Shown here: positions 30,862 to 42,381 of the stretch, piece by piece
How the letters are laid out: each line of letters starts with the position of its first letter
How positions within the stretch are numbered: the first letter of the stretch is position 1
Assembly (NCBI RefSeq): GCF_002929745.1
Contig: NZ_PJIQ01000004.1
Span: 1-64,000, forward strand
Direction of reading: 5' to 3'
Length of the DNA stretch: 64,000 nucleotides
DNA from: Arthrobacter sp. B1805
GTDB lineage: Bacteria > Actinomycetota > Actinomycetes > Actinomycetales > Micrococcaceae
Program-made: the position numbers and the translations under genes
Notes under the pieces: model-generated
Seen by the model: the letters and a program-made list of their open reading frames with translations, nothing else
The model's database searches: none
What the model was told of the DNA's origin: nothing

Positions 30862-30890
30862 AACGTAGGACCTGCAGGCGGACAGGTCAA
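30862..30890 (-). promoter_or_regulatory. Primary-sigma promoter giving a leaderless mRNA
   Basis: On the minus strand, TTGACC (30890-30885), a 17-base spacer and TACGTT (30867-30862) are followed by GGGCAG and then the GTG start at 30855. A start site seven bases after the -10 box would coincide with the first base of the start codon. There is no Shine-Dalgarno sequence, which agrees with leaderless translation, common in Actinobacteria. Confidence 0.65.
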
Positions 30891-30976
30891 TACAAATCAA
30901 ATGCACAGAACCTGACTGAGTATTTACAAAACGGGTCAAACTGCATCAAACTGACTCTAAAGGGGAGGTAGTCGCT

Positions 30977-31840
30977 ATGAAAAGTTCGGATGCACTACAG
31001 GCGGGTCTGGTTCTGGCCTGCGGGATCGTGCTGACGGTGACGGGCCATGTTCTGAGACACACGCAAACATCCGGAGGCATGCGGGGACTGGACCACCTCC
31101 TCGGCGTGATTCTGTCGATCGTCGGTGTCGTGATCACCGTGTTGTGGCTTCTCGCCTTGGCCGCCGCCCTTGTCGCCGAATGCCTCCAGCAAGGAGGTCG
31201 GCTGACAGCTGCCCGGTTCACCGGCGGATGGACGCCTGCAGTCATGCGCCGCCTGGCCGCAGCGCTGCTCGGCGTCAACATGCTCGCGGTGCCGGCGATG
31301 GCGAATGCGGCTCCTCAGACGCCCGGCGCAGGCGCCGCCTCCGCTGCTGTCACCAGCTCTACCGTGAGCCATGCTGCGCCGCGAGCATTTCATGAATCTG
31401 TTGCCGTACAGCCCGGAGGCACGGCCGGAACCACTGCAGGCACACGCGCTTCTCCGTATTGGTCACCACGGCTCGTCGCGGCGGGGAGCGCGGAGGGCCA
31501 AGTGTCACCGACGAGCCACCATGTGTCGCCGGACGAGGCGCCCGACGTGTCAGCCGACGTGTCGCCCGACGTATCGCCGGCGTGGGAGCCCTCCCCGATG
31601 CCGCCTGATGGCGGGCTCCTGGTGCGGCCCGAGACCAGGAAGACCGTGGACGTGCGGGAGGTGGTCGTCGGCCCGGGCGATTCCCTGTGGTCCATCGCGG
31701 CACAGCACCTGGGCCCGCTGGCTACCGCAGCCGATGTGGCGGAAGCATGGCCCGCCTGGTACCAGGCGAATCGCAGCACGATCGGGAAGGATGCCTCCCT
31801 CCTTGTTCCGGGACAGCTCCTGCGCGCGCCCACCCACTGA
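30977..31840 (+). CDS. LysM-domain membrane protein
   Basis: A 287-residue protein with two N-terminal hydrophobic segments (about 8-25 and 42-70), a third near 95-110 (LAAALLGVNMLAVPAMANA), a long Pro/Ser/Val-rich linker with repeated VSPD units, and a C-terminal LysM domain (about 229-285: VVGPGDSLWSIAAQHLG ... LVPGQLL). LysM binds peptidoglycan, so the domain should lie outside the membrane. The ATG has GGGGAGG upstream, and the preceding 120 bases are unusually A/T-rich. A similar gene precedes the Rv3235-like and secA genes in other Micrococcaceae, as far as I recall. No catalytic domain is visible. Confidence 0.8.
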   Translation: MKSSDALQAGLVLACGIVLTVTGHVLRHTQTSGGMRGLDHLLGVILSIVGVVITVLWLLALAAALVAECLQQGGRLTAARFTGGWTPAVMRRLAAALLGVNMLAVPAMANAAPQTPGAGAASAAVTSSTVSHAAPRAFHESVAVQPGGTAGTTAGTRASPYWSPRLVAAGSAEGQVSPTSHHVSPDEAPDVSADVSPDVSPAWEPSPMPPDGGLLVRPETRKTVDVREVVVGPGDSLWSIAAQHLGPLATAADVAEAWPAWYQANRSTIGKDASLLVPGQLLRAPTH

Positions 31841-32038
31841 ACCGAGTTCCCGGGTTGCGGTCCGATTCCTCATCGTTCGACCATGCACCAGCGCGGAGGC
31901 GACTCCTCGCGCCCATCCGTCGCTCCGACGCGCACCGCTCAGTCGCTGGCCGAGCGCTCGCCCAGCACCCCTCCAACACCTCAGCCTCAACACCTCCGGC
32001 ACCTGACCAGCACCTATCCAGCACCAGGAAGGAATCGT

Positions 32039-32650
32039 ATGTCCTCCGTAACCCAGCTTCGCCGCAACGCAACCGCCCGTCTCGCCGAGGTCAGCGGAGC
32101 CCCTCGCCCAGTCCTTACCCCGACAGCACGGGCGGTGGCTTCCGAGCCTGCGCAGGTCATCCCGCTTCGCTCCGGGTCCGGCCTTTCCGGCGTGACCGAC
32201 GAGCCGACGGGTCCCATCGAGGCGCTGGGACAGCATGCACCGGCAGCCTCCGAGCAACTCCGTGGCGCTCCCTCGGCGAAGACGGACGAGGCGAGCTCCT
32301 TGCGCATCTCCGGCATCGCCCGGTCGGTCACTCAAGGCGCACTCGAAGTCCTGGCCGGCACGAGGCCGCTGCAACAGATGGCGCGTTGGCTGGATCCCGA
32401 GAACTATGAGCGGCTTCAGCTCCGCGCCAACCTCGTGCGCTGCATCGACGCACCGGAGCTCGGGCGCGGGAAACCCCGCACGACAGCACACCGTCACGTC
32501 GTCGTCCGCTCCGCCCGCGTATGCCCCGTCAGCCCGGGTGTCTACGAGGCATCGGTCGTCGCCTACGACCAGAAACGCATCCGCGCCGTCGCTCTTCGTA
32601 TCGAGCAACGGCGCGGAGCATGGCGGGTGACGGCCCTTGAGATCGGCTGA
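32039..32650 (+). CDS. Rv3235-like protein, possible SecA-associated factor
   Basis: A 203-residue protein: a variable, Pro/Ala-rich N-terminal half, then a conserved C-terminal domain (about 95-203) containing LEVLAGTRPLQQMARWL and RSARVCPVSPGVYEASVV, and ending in AWRVTALEIG. This pattern matches actinobacterial Rv3235-family proteins, encoded next to secA. The fold resembles small cone-shaped SnoaL/NTF2-like or SecB-like modules, but I do not claim a function. ATG at 32039 has AGGAAGG six bases upstream. Its stop abuts the stop of convergent secA. Confidence 0.75.
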   Translation: MSSVTQLRRNATARLAEVSGAPRPVLTPTARAVASEPAQVIPLRSGSGLSGVTDEPTGPIEALGQHAPAASEQLRGAPSAKTDEASSLRISGIARSVTQGALEVLAGTRPLQQMARWLDPENYERLQLRANLVRCIDAPELGRGKPRTTAHRHVVVRSARVCPVSPGVYEASVVAYDQKRIRAVALRIEQRRGAWRVTALEIG

Positions 32651-35359
<2,709 letters not shown>

Positions 35360-35478
35360 TGGTATCTGCTCCCAATCTGATGCTGCCCAAAGATGGCGTG
35401 TCTAGTCTACGTCGACGTTCGGGCCCCCCGTTCGGTTCCCTGCGGCACAGGAGCAACGACGCGGAACTCCGTGTCCGC

Positions 35479-36690
35479 TCAGACTAGCCTGCCGACCTCC
35501 GGAGCGAGCGCCGACGCGAGGTTTCCCCGCTCCTCGACGACGACGTCGGCCAGGCCGAGCCAGCCGGCGAGGAGCCGGAGTTCGTCCGCGAGTTCGGCGG
35601 CGGTATCTGCTGGCGCCCCGGGTTCTGCGTAGCTGGCCCGGACGATGAGTCGGCCGGCGGCGCGGTCCGCCTTGAGGTCCACCCGCGCGACGATCGAATC
35701 CCGGAGGAGGAACGGAAGGACGTAGTAGCCGTGGATGCGCCGCTCTGCCGGGGTGTAGATCTCGATGCGGTAGTGGACGTCGAAGAGCCTGTGCAGGCGG
35801 TCCCGGTCGAAGACGAGCGAGTCGAACGGGCTCAGCAGGGCCCTGCCACGTGCCTTGCGTGGCAACACCGCCGACGGATGCAGATACCAGGGCTCGATCC
35901 CGTCGTCGACGATCGCTGTCTCAAGGCGTCCGACTGCGACGAGGCCGTCGAGCGCCGCCCTGGTCTCGCGCACCGGGGTTCGAAAGTAGTCGGCAATGGA
36001 TCGGGCGGGGGCGACGCCGAGGGCGCCTGCCGCGCGCTCGGCCAGTACGGCGAGAGCCTCCGTCCTGTCCGTGTGGCCGAGGGCCACGGCGGCGCCGGGG
36101 AGCACGTCGCCGATGGGCGCGTAGAGCCGCTCGAACTGGGCCGTTCGGCCCGCCGACCCCACCTCACCCCTGGCGAAGAGGTCCTCGAGGATGCGCTTCG
36201 AGGCCGTCCACCGCCAACCCCAGCCTTCGGCGGGGCGCTCGGCGCCACCGCCGAGCATCGCCTGGACGCTCGATGCCGTCAGGGGCCGGCCGCGCTCGAG
36301 GAGCTCCAGGATCGATGCTTCGAGTGGTCCGCGCAGCTCTGCAGGAACGCCCGACGCGCCCATCCAGGTGCGGCGCTGCCACGCGCGCAGGTGCGGGAAC
36401 AGCTCGGGAGGCACAAGGCTCGCCTCGTGCGCCCAGTACTCGACCAACCGGCGTGGAGCCTTCGAGTACAACGCATCGAGATCCGCCCGATCATAGGAAC
36501 CGAGTCGGGAGAACAGCGGCAGGTAGTGGGACCGGACGAGGACGTTGACCGAATCGATCTGGAGAAGCTGCAGCCGCTGCACCGCGGCATTGACGGCGCG
36601 GCGCGAACTCGGCGCCTCGAGGCGGGGGCGGTGCAGCCCCTGGGCGGCGAGGACGATGCGCCTGGCCTGGGCGGTGGTGAGAGACGGCAA
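35479..36690 (-). CDS. Winged-helix DNA-binding protein, YcaQ/AlkX type
   Basis: A 403-residue protein of the HTH_42 (DUF1006) family. It starts LTTAQARRIVLAAQGL and contains QLLQIDSVNVLVRSHYLPLFSRLG, the QxDSVN-type signature, and EYWAHEASLVP. E. coli YcaQ and Streptomyces AlkX are DNA glycosylases that unhook interstrand crosslinks. Residues in the QxDSVN and EYWAHEA segments are the expected active site. The start is TTG at 36690 with AGGAG upstream; no ATG or GTG fits, and a perfect hairpin at 36704-36738 lies in its leader. It interrupts the secA-hpf neighbourhood compared with mycobacteria. Confidence 0.85.
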   Translation of the reverse strand: MPSLTTAQARRIVLAAQGLHRPRLEAPSSRRAVNAAVQRLQLLQIDSVNVLVRSHYLPLFSRLGSYDRADLDALYSKAPRRLVEYWAHEASLVPPELFPHLRAWQRRTWMGASGVPAELRGPLEASILELLERGRPLTASSVQAMLGGGAERPAEGWGWRWTASKRILEDLFARGEVGSAGRTAQFERLYAPIGDVLPGAAVALGHTDRTEALAVLAERAAGALGVAPARSIADYFRTPVRETRAALDGLVAVGRLETAIVDDGIEPWYLHPSAVLPRKARGRALLSPFDSLVFDRDRLHRLFDVHYRIEIYTPAERRIHGYYVLPFLLRDSIVARVDLKADRAAGRLIVRASYAEPGAPADTAAELADELRLLAGWLGLADVVVEERGNLASALAPEVGRLV

Positions 36691-36703
36691 GACGCTCCTG
36701 CGC

Positions 36704-36738
36704 GGAACTGCCTCCGCACACTGTGCGGAGGCAGTTCC
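36704..36738 (-). terminator. Perfect 17-bp inverted repeat after hpf
   Basis: Bases 36704-36720 and 36722-36738 are perfect reverse complements (arm GGAACTGCCTCCGCACA); the effective loop is about five bases. It lies 47 bases after the hpf stop and only about four bases before the AGGAG of the YcaQ-like gene on the same strand. No T-run follows. It can end the hpf transcript and could also limit access to the next gene's ribosome site. Confidence 0.75.
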
Positions 36739-36784
36739 TGATATAGGGGTTGGACGCCCGGTGGGGACCGGCGTCGTGAACTCG

Positions 36785-37519
36785 CTAGGCTGTGGCTGCT
36801 TCCTTGGCCCGGTAGGCCAGGAGTTCCTCGTGGGGTTCCTCCGTACCCTCGGCACACTTCGAGTCGAGGGTGATGACGCCGTAGGTCCAGCCCTGTCGGC
36901 GGTAGACCACCGACGGGGCTCCCGTCGCGGAATCGACGAAGAGGTAGAAGTCGTGCCCGACGAGTTCCATGTTGTCCACGGCATCGTCAAGGCTCATCGG
37001 TATGCCCGAGAAGACCTTTCGGCGAATCAGGACAGGAGAGTCCCCGGCCGGGACATCATCGGCCGAGGAGTAGGCGTCGATATCCTCGGGCTGGTTCTCC
37101 GGCTCATGCGAGGTCGGCTCGATGGTCGGCGTCTCGAGGTAGATCGGCTGGGCCGGATCTGCGGGTTCGAGGTCTGCCGTGGCGACCGCGACGGCCACTG
37201 GTGTGTGCCGGCCGTGGTGGACCTTCCGCCGGTCACGAGCACGGCGCAGGCGCTCGAGGAGTTTCCCGTAGGCGAGGTCGAACGCGGCGAACTTGTCGGC
37301 CGCCGACGCTTCGGCGCGGATGACCGGGCCCTTGCAGAGCACTGTCAGCTCAACCGTGAGGGAGGTGTCCGCCGCGCGCGCACTGGCTTCCTTGGTGATC
37401 TTCGCGTCGACCCTCTGCACCTTGTCGCCGAGCTGCTCTATCTTGTCGATCTTCTCCGTCGCGTACTCACGGAAACGATCCGATACCGCCAGGTTCCGGC
37501 CGTTGATCACAAACTCCAT
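36785..37519 (-). CDS. hpf: Long-form ribosome hibernation promotion factor
   Basis: A 244-residue HPF of the long type. The N-terminal S30AE/YfiA domain (1-105: EFVINGRNLAVSDRFREYATEKI) binds the 30S decoding region; after a Pro/Glu-rich linker, the C-terminal domain (about 180-235: IRRKVFSGIPMSLDDAVDNMELVGHDFYLF) makes the dimer contact that forms 100S ribosomes. The ATG at 37519 with GGAGG before it is preferred to a GTG four codons upstream. M. tuberculosis Rv3241c is the orthologue at the same place beside secA. Expression is usually induced in stationary phase; no specific site was found. Confidence 0.95.
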   Translation of the reverse strand: MEFVINGRNLAVSDRFREYATEKIDKIEQLGDKVQRVDAKITKEASARAADTSLTVELTVLCKGPVIRAEASAADKFAAFDLAYGKLLERLRRARDRRKVHHGRHTPVAVAVATADLEPADPAQPIYLETPTIEPTSHEPENQPEDIDAYSSADDVPAGDSPVLIRRKVFSGIPMSLDDAVDNMELVGHDFYLFVDSATGAPSVVYRRQGWTYGVITLDSKCAEGTEEPHEELLAYRAKEAATA

Positions 37520-37580
37520 GGTGCCCTCCACATCGCTAGGTGACACGACGGCGACCGGGCTGTCTGCTGAGCCACCGCCG

Positions 37581-37612
37581 ACGGGTACGTGTCGTCACTG
37601 TGTGGTACCCGT
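37581..37612. repeat. 8-bp inverted repeat upstream of hpf
   Basis: ACGGGTAC at 37581-37588 and GTACCCGT at 37605-37612 are perfect reverse complements 16 bases apart. The pair lies between the comF stop and the hpf start. It could be an operator for hpf or a weak comF terminator; no T-run is present. Confidence 0.45.
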
Positions 37613-37625
37613 ACTTCACGGTAGA

Positions 37626-38681
37626 TCACCCCTGTCCTTTATTCATCCCTTGGCGCTCCGAAATTTCCGGTAGTTCACTGGACGTCCGGAGGGGTGGCCG
37701 ACCCGTGTCATGTGCCCGCGTACCCGTCGCAGCGGCACCACTTCCTGCAGGGGCGGCCGTTGCCGCGATGACGACGGCACCGAGGACCCGGGCGCCACTG
37801 GCGACCAGGACACGGTGCACCTCGGCGATGGTCGCTCCCGTCGTCAGGACGTCGTCGACGATGAGGCAGTCCCTGCCGGCGAGGGCGGGCCGCGCTCGTC
37901 GGGACGGCTCCATCGAGTGCAGGACGTTCATACGGCGGCGGCGCCGTCCGTGTCCCTTCTGCCCGCCGCCGACTGCGGAGAAGGCCGCCGCGAGGGCGGT
38001 TCGGGCGCCCGAGGCTCCTCCCCCGCACCCGACTGCGGATGCCAGGCGGGCCGGCAGCGGACGATGCCGAACGGCGGAAACGAGCTCAGTGCCTGCGGGA
38101 AGGTGTCCGCTCCGCCGCAGCCGGGACAAGAGCAGCATCAGAGGGTCGTACCCGCGCCGCCGACGGGACGACGCCCTGGTGGGCACGGGGACGACCAGGA
38201 CGGGTGCGGTACCGGTGCGTCCGGTGCGGAATGCGGGGACTGCGTGATGCAGGGCCCCGACCAGAGCTGCTGCGACGGGCGGAGCCAGATCGACGTGACC
38301 ATGGTTCTTGTAGGCCAGCAGGACCACGGAGACGGCTCGTCCGTACCGGCCGGCTGCGATCACGGGCAGGGGGCCGTAGGGCGACTCGCGGGGCCTGGTC
38401 GGGTACCCGGCATCCGCGGTGGTTCCGCGGAGGAGGTCGCCTGCCGTCCGCTCGACGTCGGGCAACGACTCGGCCCCGGCCTCCGCTTGGAAGGGCCGCG
38501 CCGTCGCTGCTCGGAAGAGGGCCGAGCACGCCTGGCACAAGGACGTGTCCCAGGCTCCGCAGACCACGCACGAACAGGGCATGACGAGAGCGCCGAAGGC
38601 AGCGAGCGCACCGGTCAGCCGCCGAAAGTTCCGGCTGAAGACGACGTCGTCGAGGAAGAACGCGAGGTTGGCACGAATCAT
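37626..38681 (-). CDS. ComF family phosphoribosyltransferase-like protein
   Basis: A 351-residue protein with an N-terminal zinc-finger-like cluster (C38, C41, C49, C52) and a type I phosphoribosyltransferase domain with the PRPP loop LIVDDVLTTGAT at 273-284. YKNHGH and RRRGYDP (175-180) are ComF features. ComF helps DNA uptake for natural transformation in Bacillus and Haemophilus; its role in Actinobacteria is unclear. An Arg-rich insert (246-250) and a long, Ala-rich C-terminal tail are unusual. The start at ATG 38681 has only GAGCAG upstream, and the ATG at residue 34 is an alternative. It lies between hpf and lpqB as in mycobacteria. Confidence 0.88.
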   Translation of the reverse strand: MIRANLAFFLDDVVFSRNFRRLTGALAAFGALVMPCSCVVCGAWDTSLCQACSALFRAATARPFQAEAGAESLPDVERTAGDLLRGTTADAGYPTRPRESPYGPLPVIAAGRYGRAVSVVLLAYKNHGHVDLAPPVAAALVGALHHAVPAFRTGRTGTAPVLVVPVPTRASSRRRRGYDPLMLLLSRLRRSGHLPAGTELVSAVRHRPLPARLASAVGCGGGASGARTALAAAFSAVGGGQKGHGRRRRRMNVLHSMEPSRRARPALAGRDCLIVDDVLTTGATIAEVHRVLVASGARVLGAVVIAATAAPAGSGAAATGTRAHDTGRPPLRTSSELPEISERQGMNKGQG

Positions 38682-38741
38682 CTGCTCAGCGGACCACGGG
38701 AGAGCTCGAACCCGGGGGACGCGGGAGCTATGTGGACATCC

Positions 38742-40496
38742 TTATCCGGGGAAGGCGGGATCCCTGACGTCGAGCTGCTCGTCGACCCAGCTGTTGCCGA
38801 TGCGCTTGTAGAGCGTCGTTCCGGCCTGCGCATAGAAGGTGTCCTCGGCGTCGGAGCCCGCGCTGATCGCGAGCACGCCGTCCAGGGCGGCCATCTCCTC
38901 CTGTTCGCCATCGAGTTGCAAGATCACGGGAGTCGCCTCCTCGTTCGCTCCGGTGGACGAGGCCGCGATCGTACTCTGGCCGGCCCACACGGCCGTGTCG
39001 ATGGTCCCTGTCGTCGGCAGCGCGAGGGGCGTGGTGAGGGACTGCGGAGCGCCTTCGGCGGACCGCGTGACGCCCGCAAGCAGCACCTCGCTCGCGCCAT
39101 CACGATCCGTGACGACCAGCGCCCGGGAGCCGTCCCGCGAGACACGCAGTTCCTTCACCTTCCGGTCCCCCAGCCAACCCGCCGCCAGAACGGACGCATT
39201 GGCCTCCGTTCCTCCGGGCGGGATCGCGAGAACCTCGCTGCGGCCCTCGGTGACCCTGCTCGTCCAGACCCAGTTCTCGGGGTCGAAGGACGGCTGCGTC
39301 AGCGCGTTGCCCCTGACGACGTCGCGGGCCTCGCTGCCGGGTGCCGTGACGTAGAGCGCGGTCGCGTCCGCGTTCAGGAAGGCGTAGGCGCTGCCGGAGA
39401 CCGACGCTGCCGGATAGCGAGGTGCGACGTCGGCGACGGGCGCCAGTCCCTCGATCGGCACGATCGCGCCGTTCCGCACCCGCACCAGTTCGCCCTGCGC
39501 GACGGCGACCTGTTCGGCGCCGACGTCAGGGGTCAGCTCGGGCACCACCAGCTCCGGCGAAGGGGCCCCGAGCTCGATGCGCTGGCCACTGGTCATCTCG
39601 ACCGAGGTGACGTCGTTCAGGCCCAGGAGGTTGACCTGCAGTTGCTGGTCCATCTGCTGCAGCCCCAGATCCGTGGCGTTCTCGAGTATCTCGGAGGAGA
39701 GCTCGACGGACGCCGTACCGGACGTGATGGGCACGGAATCCCTGGCGAGCATCACGCCCTCGGGGAAGGCGCTGGTCACCGACCCCTGGAGGTAGGGCGC
39801 AGGGCCGGCGAGCATGGCACTGACGATCCTCGCCGTCACGCCGGTCCTGCGCACGAACCAGCGGGCGTCGGGCACCCAGAAGCGATAGTTGCTGCTGTAG
39901 AAGTACAGGCTGTGCGAGATCAGGAGGTCCTGCGCAGCGCTCTGGGCGATCATGATGCCGTCGGGCACCTCCGCTATCCGCCACTCCCCGTTGACCTGCT
40001 CCATCCGGACGCCGAGGGTCTCCGTCGCGGGAACGGCACTGTTGGTCCGCAATCCGAGCGCGTCGACCGTGCCCGTCGTCTCGAGCTGGATCTGGTACAC
40101 CCCCTCGGTCTCGCGCTTCTCCACCCGCGGGTCAGACCGGAACAGGACGATCCGTTCTTCGGGCTTCCAGGTTTGCGCCAGATCCCGGGTGAGGAACTGG
40201 CGAGCGACGCTGTAACCGTCCCCCGCGCCTGTGCCCGCCGTGATGAAGTCCCGAAGGATGCGCTCGGGTGCGGCGCCGGGGGCTGGGCCTTCAGGCGAGA
40301 AGGCGGGCGCGTCGGCATCGGCCTCCCCCTGCGCAGCCGGGATCACGCCGACCGGCCCTTTCGCGGGTATGGCCGAACACCCGGAGAGGACCACGAGGCA
40401 GACCGCGAGGAGTGCGGCGAGGACCGACGTCAGTGTCCCGCGGAGGGAGACGTGACACCTGCCCTGATCACGCGCCGTCGAACTACTGCGTCGCAT
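38742..40496 (-). CDS. lpqB: Lipoprotein LpqB, MtrAB accessory
   Basis: A 584-residue lipoprotein. The signal peptide ends in the lipobox LSGC (C40). An N-terminal GerMN-like domain (about 190-330) and a C-terminal beta-propeller-like part match LpqB, which binds the outside sensor domain of MtrB and tunes the MtrAB signal in mycobacteria (Rv3244c). The ATG at 40496 has AGGAGGGG upstream and overlaps the mtrB stop by 14 bases, so the two are translationally coupled. Markers include VYQIQLETTG, YFYSSNYRFWVPDARWF and FWVP. Confidence 0.93.
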   Translation of the reverse strand: MRRSSSTARDQGRCHVSLRGTLTSVLAALLAVCLVVLSGCSAIPAKGPVGVIPAAQGEADADAPAFSPEGPAPGAAPERILRDFITAGTGAGDGYSVARQFLTRDLAQTWKPEERIVLFRSDPRVEKRETEGVYQIQLETTGTVDALGLRTNSAVPATETLGVRMEQVNGEWRIAEVPDGIMIAQSAAQDLLISHSLYFYSSNYRFWVPDARWFVRRTGVTARIVSAMLAGPAPYLQGSVTSAFPEGVMLARDSVPITSGTASVELSSEILENATDLGLQQMDQQLQVNLLGLNDVTSVEMTSGQRIELGAPSPELVVPELTPDVGAEQVAVAQGELVRVRNGAIVPIEGLAPVADVAPRYPAASVSGSAYAFLNADATALYVTAPGSEARDVVRGNALTQPSFDPENWVWTSRVTEGRSEVLAIPPGGTEANASVLAAGWLGDRKVKELRVSRDGSRALVVTDRDGASEVLLAGVTRSAEGAPQSLTTPLALPTTGTIDTAVWAGQSTIAASSTGANEEATPVILQLDGEQEEMAALDGVLAISAGSDAEDTFYAQAGTTLYKRIGNSWVDEQLDVRDPAFPG

Positions 40497-42381
40497 CGCT
40501 GCCCCTCCTGTCGGCTCCGGTGTCGGTCCTGGTAGTGCTTCGGGTGTCGGTTCCGGTAGTGCTTCGGGTGTCGGTCCATGCGTGCGTCGTCGCGTCCTGC
40601 ACGGAGCGCACAGCCGTACGTGCAGTGGACGACGGCGGCAGTGGCAGGGGTGACGACGTCAGGTCTGCTCCCTGGTGCCGCGGCAGCGTCAGGCGGAAGC
40701 ACGCTCCCTCGCCGGGCATCCCCCAGGCCTCCAGCCACGCGCCGTGCAACCGGGCATCCTCCGTCGCGATCGACAGCCCTAGACCGCTGCCACCCGTGGT
40801 GCGGGCACGCGCTGGATCAGCCCGCCAGAACCGGTCGAAGACGCGCGAGGCCTCCTCCGGCGTCATACCGATGCCCTGGTCGCACACCGCGACGGCGGCA
40901 GCTTCCGGACTGCAGGCGATATGGATGTCCACGGGTCGTCCCTCTCCGTGCTCGAGGGCGTTGACGATCAGGTTGCGGAGAATCCGGTCGATCCGCCGGG
41001 CATCCGCGTCGACGATGCAGCTCGTCTCACCGGACACGACGCGCAGGTCCGATCCGAGCCGCTCCGCGAGGGGTCGGGCCCCGTCGATCGCGTGCTTCAC
41101 GAGCTGCACGAGATCCACCGATTCCGCTTCCAGCACCGCCGCGCCGGCATCGAACCGGGAGATCTCCAGGAGGTCCGCGAGGAGTGCCTGGAAACGCTCG
41201 ACCTGATCGAAGAGGATCTCCGCGGATCGCTTGTTGACCGGGTTGAACTCCTCCCGGGCGTCGTGCAGGACCTCCGCGGCCATGCGGACGGTGGTCAGGG
41301 GCGTCCTCAGCTCGTGGGACACATCCGACACGAAACGCTGCTGCATCTGGGACAGCTGCGCGAGCTGGGTGATCTGGTCCTGCAGGCTGCCCGCCATGTG
41401 GTTGAACGACGCGCCGAGGCGAGCGACCTCGTCCTCCCCGGTGACCTCCATGCGTTCCTGCAACTGGCCCGATGCGAGCTTCTCGGACACGGACGCGGCG
41501 TAGCTGACCGGCCGCACGACACTTCGGGTGACGTACCAGGTGATCGCGCCGATCACGAGCAGCAGCACGAGGCCCACCAGCCAGAGCACTCCGTGGATGG
41601 AGTCCAGCGTGGACTGCATCGAGGACAGGTCGTAGTACACGTACAGCGCGTAGGGGCTGCGCTCGGGCGGGAGTGTCACCTGGGTCCCGAAGGCGATTCC
41701 GGGCGCGTCCTGCTCCCCGGTCTGCGTCACCGGGATGGTGATCGGTGCCCAGTAGATGTCCTGGCCGGCGGCCACGGCAGCTTGCAGGTCGTCCGGCAGC
41801 ATGCCCTCCGTGACACCCTTCTGGCTGACGGTGGTCGGGATGATCAGACCCTCACCGCCCGAGATGGACATCAGGATGGCCTGCCGCGGCGCTTCCGTCT
41901 CGTTCCCCACGAGTGCGTTCACGGAATCCAGCACCAACCGGTTGGTGGTGTTGCGGTCCGTTGCGGAGGAGTCCCTGAAGACGGCCTTCGTGGACGTCAA
42001 CGCGCGGCCGGCCTCCGCGCTGAACTGGTCGAACCGTTCCTCGTACAGCGCGCTGGCGATCTGGTTGGACAGGACCCCTCCGACGGCCACGAAGGAAACC
42101 GACGTGAGCAGCATCGTCGCGACGACCGTGCGGAACTGGAGGGACCGGCGCCAGTGACCCGGCACCTCACGCATCAGGGTCCGGATCCGCACGACCACGG
42201 AGTGCAGCCGCGCTCCGAACGAGCCGGGACGATGACGGCTCTCCGCCGGTGTCCCGCCGGTCGCCTGGGGTGCCTGGTCGCCGTCGGCGGCTACGACGTC
42301 GGCCACGACGACGTGGGCGTCGGGGGCGCGGACGTCGGCGCCCGCCGCATCAGCCCTGTCCGGCTTTGTAGCCGACACCAC
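40483..42381 (-). CDS. mtrB: Sensor histidine kinase MtrB
   Basis: A 632-residue membrane kinase that phosphorylates MtrA to coordinate cell-wall synthesis with division. Helices near 86-106 and 264-284 enclose an extracellular sensor domain; a HAMP linker, HisKA with FVSDVSHELRTPL (H356) and an HATPase with NALEHGEG and GSGLGLSI follow. The start is uncertain: the GTG at 42381 lies inside mtrA with no good ribosome site; the second codon is also GTG. The last 35 residues are a Thr/Asp/Arg-rich tail with two copies of an 8-residue repeat (TDTRSTTG/R), not typical of MtrB. Overlaps mtrA (32 bases) and lpqB (14 bases). Confidence 0.93.
   Translation of the reverse strand: MVSATKPDRADAAGADVRAPDAHVVVADVVAADGDQAPQATGGTPAESRHRPGSFGARLHSVVVRIRTLMREVPGHWRRSLQFRTVVATMLLTSVSFVAVGGVLSNQIASALYEERFDQFSAEAGRALTSTKAVFRDSSATDRNTTNRLVLDSVNALVGNETEAPRQAILMSISGGEGLIIPTTVSQKGVTEGMLPDDLQAAVAAGQDIYWAPITIPVTQTGEQDAPGIAFGTQVTLPPERSPYALYVYYDLSSMQSTLDSIHGVLWLVGLVLLLVIGAITWYVTRSVVRPVSYAASVSEKLASGQLQERMEVTGEDEVARLGASFNHMAGSLQDQITQLAQLSQMQQRFVSDVSHELRTPLTTVRMAAEVLHDAREEFNPVNKRSAEILFDQVERFQALLADLLEISRFDAGAAVLEAESVDLVQLVKHAIDGARPLAERLGSDLRVVSGETSCIVDADARRIDRILRNLIVNALEHGEGRPVDIHIACSPEAAAVAVCDQGIGMTPEEASRVFDRFWRADPARARTTGGSGLGLSIATEDARLHGAWLEAWGMPGEGACFRLTLPRHQGADLTSSPLPLPPSSTARTAVRSVQDATTHAWTDTRSTTGTDTRSTTRTDTGADRRGSDATQ
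40523..40570. repeat. Two tandem 24-bp repeats in the 3' end of mtrB
   Basis: Copies at 40523-40546 and 40547-40570 differ at few positions (core GGTAGTGCTTCGGGTGTCGG, part of a third copy follows). They encode the TDTRSTTG/R repeat of the MtrB tail. The repeat lies just upstream of the overlapping lpqB start. Confidence 0.8.

Noticed and set aside
37710..40535. Very long plus-strand frame of 941 codons
   Set aside because: It is antisense to comF and lpqB, both clearly real; such mirror frames arise from high GC in third positions.
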